Assembly: GCA_003499585.1 (NCBI GenBank)
Contig: DNSU01000024.1
Coordinates: 1-8,728, forward strand
Direction of reading: 5' to 3'
Length of the DNA stretch: 8,728 bases
Source of the DNA: Cyanobacteria bacterium UBA9579
Lineage (GTDB): Bacteria; Cyanobacteriota; Vampirovibrionia; Gastranaerophilales; UBA9579
Below, piece after piece: positions 1 to 6,016 of the stretch. The translations under genes were made by a program, and so were the position numbers. The first letter of the stretch is position 1. Each line of letters starts with the position of its first letter. Below the pieces are notes generated by a model, which saw only the letters and a list, made by a program, of their open reading frames with translations, was not told where the DNA came from and did not search any database.

Positions 1-312
1 CTTGCATCAAAGCTGGGGTTTACCTAGCTAACACCTCTCGATGTTACTGGTGGTCTCTTACATTAAGGGAATTCCCACCACCGTTGCACCCTTACCTGCG
101 AAAAATGAGTTTATAAACCCATATCACATAGGCGGTCTTCCATTCTGTGGCACTGTCCTCACAGTCACCTGCACTGGACGTTATCCAGCAGCCTGCCCTC
201 TGGTGCCCGGACTTTCCTCAGGCAGCATAGCTGCACCATTTGGTCATCAATTTTCGCAAAATGCGGAATTTGAAGATGGGAGCCACTGCCCGCGATCATC
301 TGAACTACTTCC
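1..312 (-). ncRNA. rnpB: RNase P RNA (type A), 3' end outside window
   Basis: This is the catalytic RNA of ribonuclease P, which matures the 5' end of tRNAs. Read on the minus strand, the universal core GAGGAAAGTCCGGGC lies at 219-205. The second conserved block GTAAGGGTGCAACGG lies at 95-81, and the conserved GGTAAACCCC at 24-15. Between them is a P12 hairpin with arms GGTGGT/ACCACC (82-49) and a P13 hairpin AACATC-GAGA-GGTGTT (45-30). These elements and their order match the bacterial type A fold, and the P13 and GGTAAACCCC region resembles cyanobacterial RNase P RNAs. The 5' end is placed near 312 (GGAAGTAGTTCA) by comparison with the usual start of helix P1; it could be off by a few bases. 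The 3' end, with the P1 partner strand, is missing. A plus-strand ORF at 41-337 is antisense to this RNA and is not a gene. Confidence 0.96.
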
Positions 313-404
313 TTTTATAGTACAATCTATATTATAAGACATAAAAATTCAAATAATAGTTCCATTTGTTAATGCAAATTATTTGGAGATTATATATTAA
401 TAAT
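313..404. promoter_or_regulatory. Divergent promoter region between rnpB and the methyltransferase gene
   Basis: This AT-rich spacer must carry the promoter of rnpB on the minus strand and probably that of the plus-strand methyltransferase. Minus-strand -10 candidates are TACTAT (322-317), which is close to the inferred RNA 5' end, and a perfect TATAAT (336-331), which would need a short 5' leader to be trimmed. Neither has a convincing -35 at normal spacing. On the plus strand TTGTTA (366-371) followed after 18 bases by TTATAT is a weak candidate. The exact promoters cannot be fixed from sequence alone. Confidence 0.35.
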
Positions 405-1184
405 ATGTACATATATAAAAGATTAATTAATAAAATCATGTTTATAAAAAAATTTAATTTAACCAAGGCATCTTTGCGCTCTATTTTGTCGGATAAAGAC
501 AGTAAGTGCGAATTTGTCCAGCATATGTTTGATAATATTGCGCTTGATTATGACAAAATGAATGAAATCATGAGTTTTGGCATGAATAGCAGTATTAAAA
601 AGCAGGTTATCAGAAATGTTTCTTTAGAATCTGATGCCAGGATTCTTGATGTTTGCTCCGGCACAGGGGATATTGCAGTTTTTCTTGCCAAATATCTTGA
701 TATATCAGGCAAAATAACCGGAATAGATTTTTCGCAAAATATGCTCAATATTGCCAGAGAAAAGGCTAAAGGGTTTGATAATATTGAATTTATGCAGGGT
801 GATGCGCTTAATCTGCCTTTTGAAGATGAAACTTTTGATGCTTGTTTTGTAGGTTACGGGCTTAGAAATCTTGTAGATCTAAAAAAGGGTATCAGTGAGA
901 TGAAAAGAGTTACCAAAAAAGGCGGTTATGTCGTCAACCTTGATCTGGGTAAGGCTACAGGAATATTCAACTCCTTATTCAGGCTGTATTTTTTCAATGT
1001 CGTTCCTGCTTTTGGGAAAATATTTCATGGTGATTATACTCCTTACAGGTATTTACCTGAGTCAAATGAGAGTTTTCCTTCTCAGGATGAATTGGTGAGT
1101 ATATTTAAGGAACTTGGTTTTAGCGAAGTAAAAAATTATAACTATGTATTTGGTACAATAGCTCAGCAGGTAGCAAAAGTATAA
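405..1184 (+). CDS. UbiE/MenG-family SAM-dependent methyltransferase
   Basis: Class I SAM methyltransferase of the UbiE/MenG family, which C-methylates the quinone ring (demethylmenaquinone or its ubiquinone-pathway counterpart) in the cytosol. With the start used here it has 259 residues. Seen: YDKMN (49-53), the SAM-binding motif LDVCSGTGD (81-89), GIDFS with the acidic ribose ligand (106-110), DALNLPF (123-129), YGLRN (141-145) and the family tail YRYLPES (214-220) with FGTIAQQVAKV at the end. Two family signatures are degraded: the His-x2-Trp after YDxMNxxxS is absent, and the second signature ends LDLGK instead of E-x-S, so the exact substrate is uncertain. The start is ambiguous. ATG 405 has a GGAG 16 bases upstream, ATG 438 gives a more typical 248 residues but has no ribosome-binding site, and 366 (TTG) and 372 (ATG) lie before the GGAG. 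It is followed after 10 bases by a dehydrogenase gene and is probably co-transcribed with it. Confidence 0.88.
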   Translation: MYIYKRLINKIMFIKKFNLTKASLRSILSDKDSKCEFVQHMFDNIALDYDKMNEIMSFGMNSSIKKQVIRNVSLESDARILDVCSGTGDIAVFLAKYLDISGKITGIDFSQNMLNIAREKAKGFDNIEFMQGDALNLPFEDETFDACFVGYGLRNLVDLKKGISEMKRVTKKGGYVVNLDLGKATGIFNSLFRLYFFNVVPAFGKIFHGDYTPYRYLPESNESFPSQDELVSIFKELGFSEVKNYNYVFGTIAQQVAKV

Positions 1185-1194
1185 AGAGATATAT

Positions 1195-2160
1195 ATGCGT
1201 GCAATTGAATTTGATGGGGAAATAAAAATACATAACGATTTCCCGAAGCCTGAGCCTGACAAGGGTGAGGCTTTGATAAAAATAAATATGGCCGGAATTT
1301 GTAATACCGATCTTGAAATTACTAAAGGTTATATGGGTTTTTCGGGTATATTAGGGCATGAATTTGTCGGGGTTGTCGAGAAAATAAATGGTGATAATCA
1401 GGAATTAGTCGGCAAAAGAGTGGTTGGTGAAATCAATTGTGGTTGTGGAGCTTGTGAGTGTTGCTCATCAGGTTTACAAAATCACTGTCCTGAAAGAAAT
1501 GTGCTTGGTATTTTAAATAGAAACGGTTGCTTTGCTGATTATATTACGCTTCCAGTGAATAATCTTGTTGAAATTCCTGATTCAGTGAGTGATGAGGAAG
1601 CTGTTTTAGTGGAGCCTTTAGCGGCTGCATTTGAGATTATTACCCAGATATATTTAAAACCCAGTGATAAAGTTCTTATCCTGGGTGATGGAAAGTTAGG
1701 GTTACTTATTGCGCTTGTTTTAAAACTTTCTCCTTCAAAGATTATACTTGTAGGTAAACATGAAGAAAAGTTGAAAATTGCTAAGAATCAGGGAGTTGAG
1801 ACGGTTCTATTCAATGATCTTGAGCACAAAAGAGATTATGATGTTGTAGTTGATGCAACAGGCTCAGCTGGTGGTTTTGAATTAGCATTAAAGCTGGTAA
1901 AACCAAGAGGGGCTGTAGTACTAAAAAGCACAGTTGCAGAAAATAAAGATATTAATCTTTCTCCACTAGTTATTGATGAAATTTTATTGGTAGGTTCCAG
2001 ATGCGGTCCATTTAAACCTGCTATAAAAGCTCTTGAAAAAAAGCTTATTGATGTTAAGCCTTTAATTTCCAAGATTTTTAGCTTTGATCAGGCAAAAGAA
2101 GCTTTTGAAATCAATAAAACAAAAGAGGTTCTCAAGGTTTTAATAGACTTTAGGGGGTAA
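1195..2160 (+). CDS. Zinc-dependent medium-chain alcohol dehydrogenase (MDR family)
   Basis: A 321-residue member of the medium-chain dehydrogenase/reductase family (sorbitol, threonine and alcohol dehydrogenase type), which oxidises an alcohol or reduces the carbonyl using NAD(P) in the cytosol. The N-terminal GroES-like domain carries the catalytic zinc site: Cys36 in CNTD, His55-Glu56 in GHEFVGVV, and Glu140 in VEPLA. The structural zinc lobe is intact as Cys84, Cys87, Cys90 and Cys98 with the classical C-x2-C-x2-C-x7-C spacing. The Rossmann domain has GDGKLG (164-169). At 321 residues it is a little shorter than the usual 340-350. It starts 10 bases after the methyltransferase stop, with a weak AAGAGA ribosome-binding site. 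The substrate cannot be assigned; the pairing with a UbiE-type methyltransferase does not match a pathway I can name. Its last 21 bases overlap a convergent small ORF. Confidence 0.92.
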   Translation: MRAIEFDGEIKIHNDFPKPEPDKGEALIKINMAGICNTDLEITKGYMGFSGILGHEFVGVVEKINGDNQELVGKRVVGEINCGCGACECCSSGLQNHCPERNVLGILNRNGCFADYITLPVNNLVEIPDSVSDEEAVLVEPLAAAFEIITQIYLKPSDKVLILGDGKLGLLIALVLKLSPSKIILVGKHEEKLKIAKNQGVETVLFNDLEHKRDYDVVVDATGSAGGFELALKLVKPRGAVVLKSTVAENKDINLSPLVIDEILLVGSRCGPFKPAIKALEKKLIDVKPLISKIFSFDQAKEAFEINKTKEVLKVLIDFRG

Positions 2161-2313
2161 TTTTTCCTTTATTAATATATTGTCTGTAAGTCTGGGAAGG
2201 TATATTCTCTTCGTCACTGGTGCCAAAGGCACAAACTTAAACTCATCAATTTTTGTAATAATATTATGATTATAGAGGTTTAATAATGCAGCTTTGCTGC
2301 CTTCGCATTTCAT
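2140..2313 (-). CDS. Small ORF, 57 residues, function unknown
   Basis: I do not recognise this protein. The ORF runs from ATG at 2313 to TAA at 2140 and is preceded by TAGGA four bases before the ATG, a usable ribosome-binding site. It begins MKCEGSKAALLNLYN, has a mixed hydrophobic and charged middle (FKFVPLAPVTKRIYLPRL) and ends KEKLPPKVY. The composition looks protein-like rather than random AT-rich translation. It overlaps the 3' end of the dehydrogenase gene by 21 bases in the opposite orientation. Two short hairpins visible in the DNA (GTGCC-AAA-GGCAC at 2220-2232 and GCAGC-TTT-GCTGC at 2288-2300) lie inside its codons. In the same frame, 3 codons upstream of the ATG, is a TAG preceded by a hydrophobic run (SVSVIMMVIAGGYVL), so it could also be the tail of a decayed membrane-protein gene. 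Existence as an expressed gene is unproven. Confidence 0.4.
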   Translation of the reverse strand: MKCEGSKAALLNLYNHNIITKIDEFKFVPLAPVTKRIYLPRLTDNILIKEKLPPKVY

Positions 2314-2441
2314 AGGTTCCTACAAAACATACCCTCCTGCAATAACCATCATAATTACTGAAACAGAGTACTACGAGACCTTCTTACAATAATCTATTTT
2401 GTTTGATTTTAGCTTGATATATTAGTTAGAAAATAAAGAAT

Positions 2442-2570
2442 TCATTCTTTCTCCGGTTTAGGAATCAGCCGGAATACAATAAAAAAGACTAATATGCTCA
2501 TTGCTGTCAGAGCAGTATAAATCATATACATATCTTGACTTTGTAATGCAAAAATTACAAACATCATCAT
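2442..2570 (-). CDS. Small single-helix membrane protein ORF, 42 residues
   Basis: The ORF begins at one of three consecutive ATG codons (first at 2570; a GTG two codons further upstream would give 44 residues) and ends with TGA at 2442. A GGTGA sequence lies upstream of the GTG/ATG cluster (about 2590) and could serve as ribosome-binding site. After a short hydrophobic start (MMMFVIFAL) there is one clear transmembrane segment of about 20 residues (MIYTALTAMSILVFFIVFRL), then a short basic-acidic tail IPKPEKE. The pattern fits a small inner-membrane peptide, with the charged tail probably cytoplasmic. It also resembles the last helix of a larger transporter, so a gene remnant is possible, although the reading frame is closed by TAA only 8 codons above the GTG. 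It is transcribed away from the adaptor gene of the exporter operon, and both would use the region 2577-2715. No family assignment is possible. Confidence 0.42.
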   Translation of the reverse strand: MMMFVIFALQSQDMYMIYTALTAMSILVFFIVFRLIPKPEKE

Positions 2571-2636
2571 TCTCACTTTATATTCACCATCTTTTTTAGT
2601 TTAAATCACATGGGCTATTTAGGCATCCGAAGTAAG

Positions 2637-2647
2637 TATAATATAAT
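2637..2647 (+). promoter_or_regulatory. Candidate -10 element(s) of the exporter operon
   Basis: Two overlapping perfect TATAAT hexamers (2637-2642 and 2642-2647) lie about 70 bases before the adaptor start codon, in the right place to drive the adaptor-permease-ATPase operon. No good TTGACA-like box is found 16-18 bases upstream, so the promoter would need an activator or a strong -10. In a region this AT-rich, chance occurrence is quite possible. Confidence 0.33.
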
Positions 2648-2715
2648 CTTTAAAACTCAAAATTTTATTTACCGGGATGGAAATATCTGTATATTTGGAC
2701 TTTTAACGAGTTAGT

Positions 2716-4077
2716 ATGGCAAGTAGGTTTTATATGTTACCCGCTATATATTCATGGATAAGAGGATCAAGAAAAAGAATCCTACTTTTAGCCCTGTTTT
2801 TGCTTATTGTATTAGGGTTTATTGCTTTTTGGTTTTTAAGCAGGGTTGAAGTAGTAGCTTATGAAATAAGAAAAGAAGATGCTATAAAAGGTGTAACAGT
2901 CTCTGGGACTGTAGAATCAAGTCAGGATGTTCAGTTGGCAACAGAAGTTACCGGAAAAATTCAGCAGATTAACTTTCAGGAGGGAGATTTTGTTAATCAG
3001 GGTCAGATATTAGCTACTTTAAATAGGGATGAAGTTGCTGGAAATTTAACTGCGGCACAGGGACAGTTGCAAACGGCTCAGGCACAAGCTCAAAATCTTA
3101 TTAATGAGCCAAGAGTACAGCAAGTTGCAATTGCACAGGCTCAAGTAGCAGAAGTGCAGGGTAATATCGGAGTTCTTCAGCAAGAATTGCAAAGAGCCAG
3201 AGTACAGTTACAAGAAGCAGTTACTGAAGAACAAAGATTGCAAAGATTATATCAGCTTGGAGCTGTAAGTCTTAGAGAACTTGAAACAGCTCTATTTGCC
3301 AGAGCCCAATTAGAAGAACAAATCGGTGCAATTGAAAACCAAATTGAGGCCGCGCAGGCAAGGCTTATTCAGGCCAGGCAAAATTTAAATTTGGTGCAGG
3401 AAGGTGCTACGCAAGAGCAGATACGAGCAGCCAGAGGGCAGGTGCAGGCTGCACGAGGCGGAGTTCAATCTACACTTGGAAGGGTAGAAAATTATATAGT
3501 AAGAGCACCAGTTACAGGTTATATTGTGGAGAAAATTCGCGATATAGGAGAAGTTGCCTCTCCAACTAATCCTATAGCAAGGCTTGTTACTCCTGAAGCT
3601 TTATATTTAAGTACTCAGGTGGAGGAGAATGAACTTGGAAGCATTAAAGCCGGGCAAACAGTCTATGTAATTTTTGATGCTTATCCTGACAGGACCTTTA
3701 CTGGTAAGGTAATACAGGTTTCTAAAAATGTTGATCCTATAACAGGTACTTTTGAGGCTAAGGTTTCAGTTCCTGCGCAAAAGGGACTTCCTGTGCTTGT
3801 TGGCATGACAGGAGATGCTACTATAATTATTCAAAGAGTCGAAAATGCTATAATTATTCCTGAAGAGTTTATCTATACTGAAAACCAGAGGAAATATGTG
3901 TTAAGAAAGAAAGGTAATGAAGCTATTAAGACCTACATTACTGGTGTAACTTTTGATAACAATAGGTTTATGGTCACAAAAGGTTTATGTAAGGGTGATG
4001 TTATAGTTACAGGAACTGAAGACAAGAAAGTTGAACCCGGTAATAGAATAAAAGTAGTTGAAGATTACAGAGATTAA
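2716..4077 (+). CDS. HlyD/MacA/DevB-like periplasmic adaptor (membrane fusion protein)
   Basis: Adaptor subunit that links an inner-membrane ABC exporter to the outer envelope, 453 residues. It has a basic N-terminus (RGSRKR, 17-21) followed by one transmembrane anchor (about 22-42), which leaves the rest in the periplasm. Next come the first half of a lipoyl/barrel-sandwich domain (about 60-105, with VTGKI and EGDFVNQGQILA), a long Gln/Ala-rich coiled-coil hairpin (about 107-250) and the returning lipoyl half (IVRAPVTGYI, 261-270). A beta-barrel (about 296-370) and a membrane-proximal domain (about 375-450) complete the standard order. The ~145-residue hairpin is typical of adaptors that contact a TolC-like channel; no such channel gene is in the window. 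The start at 2716 has only a weak GAG upstream; ATG 2734 is an alternative. The permease gene begins 3 bases after the stop codon, so the two are surely co-transcribed. Glutamine and alanine codons dominate the hairpin, which makes this segment richer in G+C than its neighbours. Confidence 0.94.
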   Translation: MASRFYMLPAIYSWIRGSRKRILLLALFLLIVLGFIAFWFLSRVEVVAYEIRKEDAIKGVTVSGTVESSQDVQLATEVTGKIQQINFQEGDFVNQGQILATLNRDEVAGNLTAAQGQLQTAQAQAQNLINEPRVQQVAIAQAQVAEVQGNIGVLQQELQRARVQLQEAVTEEQRLQRLYQLGAVSLRELETALFARAQLEEQIGAIENQIEAAQARLIQARQNLNLVQEGATQEQIRAARGQVQAARGGVQSTLGRVENYIVRAPVTGYIVEKIRDIGEVASPTNPIARLVTPEALYLSTQVEENELGSIKAGQTVYVIFDAYPDRTFTGKVIQVSKNVDPITGTFEAKVSVPAQKGLPVLVGMTGDATIIIQRVENAIIIPEEFIYTENQRKYVLRKKGNEAIKTYITGVTFDNNRFMVTKGLCKGDVIVTGTEDKKVEPGNRIKVVEDYRD

Positions 4078-4080
4078 CGT

Positions 4081-5322
4081 ATGAAATTCTATGAATTCTT
4101 TATTGCATGGCGTTATATAACTGCAAATATTAAACAGTCTCTTATTATTGCAGGGGCTGTTGGTATTGGAGTATCTATTATTATATTTGTACCTTCTATT
4201 AACCTGAGTTTCTTTAATGATCTGATCGACAGGACAGTCGCAAGTGCTCCGCATATAACAATTACAAAGGAAATAGATACTTTTCAAAGAGACATCAGGG
4301 TTTTAGATAGAGAATTTGAAGAGGATTTATTGCTGGTTGATCAGACCCAAACACGACGAAGAGATATTAATTCATATAGAAGAGTATTAAGTGAGATAGA
4401 ACCAATTAACGGCATTGTTGCTGCTGCTCCATTTGCGAGCGGTCAGGGAATAATAGTCCGAGGAGCGGAAGAAAGAGGAGTTTCTATAAGAGGAATTATT
4501 CCGGAAAGAGAGATTAATATTATAAATATTCAGGATGATATCGTCAGAGGGAGGATTTTGGATTTAGGCACAAATGATATTGTAATCGGAGTAGAACTTG
4601 CTGAGGAACTAAACGTGGACCTGGAGGATCGTGTTACTTTAACAGGTCCTAGAGGAACAAACAGGACTTTTAAAATAGTCGGGATTTTTTCAACAGGTTT
4701 GAAAGGGCCTGATGAAACTCAGATATATATAGAGCTTAACGCTGCACAGCAATTGTTAGACTTAGGTAATGATGTTACCGGTATTGGAGTTAGTATTGCT
4801 GATATATATAAAGCAAATGAGATATCTGAAAGGATAGAGAATGCCACTGGCCTTGATGCTACAAATTGGATAGAAGATAACAGGCAAATTCTTGAACAAA
4901 TAGAAAGGTTTAGGCTGATCGTTGCATTTATAAACTTTCTCATTATTTTTGCCGCAGCATCAAGTATTACAAGTGTATTTATATTATTAATATCTGCTAA
5001 ATCAAAGGAAATAGGGATATTAAAGTCAATGGGGGCTAAAAACTTCTCTATTATGTCTGTTTTTTTGATACAGGCTATGATATCGAGCGTGGTAGGCTAT
5101 TTGGGAGGAGTAATTGGTGCTAAGCTATTGATTGAATGGTACAGCTATATTTTAAGTACAGCTACAGAAACGTTTTTAACTACAGAAATTCCTGAACTTA
5201 CTTTGAATACACAGTATGCATTCATTGCTTTGTTTTATTCCCTGCTGGCAAGTTTTCTTGCCAGTATAATTCCAGCTTATCAAGCTGCAAAATTAAATCC
5301 GGTGGAGGCTATCAATGCCTGA
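4081..5322 (+). CDS. FtsX/LolC/MacB-like ABC transporter permease
   Basis: Inner-membrane permease of a type VII (MacB/LolCDE-like) ABC system, 413 residues. There is one N-terminal transmembrane helix (about 20-42), a large extracytoplasmic domain (about 45-275), then three helices (about 279-305, 325-352 and 379-401). That is the one-plus-three FtsX-type topology. The segment SAKSKEIGILKSMGAK (305-320) matches the conserved cytoplasmic loop of this family that contacts the ATPase, and the C-terminus AAKLNPVEAI is the usual family ending. Unlike MacB it has no fused ATPase domain; the ATPase is the next gene, overlapping by 8 bases. Systems of this type use ATP hydrolysis to move a substrate from the periplasm or outer membrane leaflet (lipoproteins, glycolipids, peptides, antibiotics) rather than across the inner membrane. 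Substrate unknown. Confidence 0.93.
   Translation: MKFYEFFIAWRYITANIKQSLIIAGAVGIGVSIIIFVPSINLSFFNDLIDRTVASAPHITITKEIDTFQRDIRVLDREFEEDLLLVDQTQTRRRDINSYRRVLSEIEPINGIVAAAPFASGQGIIVRGAEERGVSIRGIIPEREINIINIQDDIVRGRILDLGTNDIVIGVELAEELNVDLEDRVTLTGPRGTNRTFKIVGIFSTGLKGPDETQIYIELNAAQQLLDLGNDVTGIGVSIADIYKANEISERIENATGLDATNWIEDNRQILEQIERFRLIVAFINFLIIFAAASSITSVFILLISAKSKEIGILKSMGAKNFSIMSVFLIQAMISSVVGYLGGVIGAKLLIEWYSYILSTATETFLTTEIPELTLNTQYAFIALFYSLLASFLASIIPAYQAAKLNPVEAINA
5304..5308 (+). promoter_or_regulatory. Ribosome-binding site fixing the ATPase start
   Basis: A perfect GGAGG lies 6 bases before ATG 5315, inside the permease C-terminal codons. It supports the overlapping start at 5315 over the internal ATG at 5330 and implies translational coupling of permease and ATPase. 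Confidence 0.75.
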
Positions 5323-6010
5323 TACTCTAATGAAACTTGAAGGTATAACAAAGATTTATTCCGGTATTCAACCCGTATATGCTATACAGGATATTGATTT
5401 AACTATACATAAAGGTGAATTTATTAGTATAGTCGGGCCAAGTGGCTCAGGAAAAAGTACTTTAATGAATGTTATGGGGCTTCTTGATACTACAACTGCT
5501 GGTAAATTATATTATTTAGGTCAGGAAACCTCGAAATGGGATGGAGTACGAAAAGCAGAGTTTAGAAACAAAGAAATTGGCTTTATTTTTCAGGCACATC
5601 TTTTATTGCCGGAATTCAACGCATTGGAAAACGTTCTAATGCCTGTTTACATAGCAAGAAACGTTACTAAAGAGAAAGTTGATTATGCAAAAGAGATTCT
5701 AGACAGTGTAGGCTTAAGCGATAAAATATATGTCAGACCGCCTCAGCTATCAGGTGGGCAAAATCAAAGGGTTGCTATTGCTAGAGCTTTGATGAATAAG
5801 CCTTCAGTTGTTTTTGCTGATGAGCCTACAGGCGCATTAGATCAGAAAACAGCCAATGATATTTACAATTTATTTAAAAAAATCAATAGTGAAGCCAACA
5901 TGGCTTTTATTATTGTTACGCACGAAAGAGATTTAGCTCAAAAAGCAGACAGGCTTATTCAGCTGGTAGACGGGCATATAGTCAGTGATGAAGAATTATC
6001 TCACCAATAA
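5315..6010 (+). CDS. ABC transporter ATPase (LolD/MacB/DevA type)
   Basis: ATP-hydrolysing subunit of the exporter, 231 residues, cytosolic and membrane-associated. All motifs are intact: Walker A GPSGSGKST (41-49), Q-loop glutamine in IFQAH (Gln93), ABC signature LSGGQ (145-149) followed by NQRVAIARAL, Walker B VVFADEPTGALD (165-176) with catalytic Glu170, and the switch histidine in VTHERD (His203). Length and motifs place it with LolD, MacB-type and DevA ATPases, which pair with FtsX-like permeases. Gene order adaptor-permease-ATPase equals that of cyanobacterial devBCA (heterocyst glycolipid export), but the permease reads more like LolC/MacB, so DevBCA function should not be assumed. The gene ends 6 bases from the stop codon of the convergent nucleotidase gene, with no terminator hairpin between them. 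Confidence 0.95.
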   Translation: MPDTLMKLEGITKIYSGIQPVYAIQDIDLTIHKGEFISIVGPSGSGKSTLMNVMGLLDTTTAGKLYYLGQETSKWDGVRKAEFRNKEIGFIFQAHLLLPEFNALENVLMPVYIARNVTKEKVDYAKEILDSVGLSDKIYVRPPQLSGGQNQRVAIARALMNKPSVVFADEPTGALDQKTANDIYNLFKKINSEANMAFIIVTHERDLAQKADRLIQLVDGHIVSDEELSHQ

Positions 6011-6016
6011 ACTTGA

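Noticed and set aside
41..337. 98-codon plus-strand ORF
   Set aside because: It is entirely antisense to the RNase P RNA, whose conserved blocks explain the sequence; the translation is not protein-like.
2220..2300. Two short perfect hairpins (GTGCC/GGCAC and GCAGC/GCTGC, 3-base loops) as terminators or RNA elements
   Set aside because: Neither is followed by a T-run on either strand, and both fall inside the 57-codon minus-strand ORF, where codons account for them.
2326..2360. Recoding of TAG (amber) as a sense codon to fuse the hydrophobic run with the 57-codon ORF
   Set aside because: None of the well-supported genes here ends in TAG, which is compatible, but there are only seven of them, no in-frame TAG occurs inside any, and nothing else suggests an altered code.
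3985..4287. 100-codon minus-strand ORF across the adaptor-permease junction
   Set aside because: It lies opposite two well-supported genes and has low-complexity Asn/Tyr-rich translation; no family motif.
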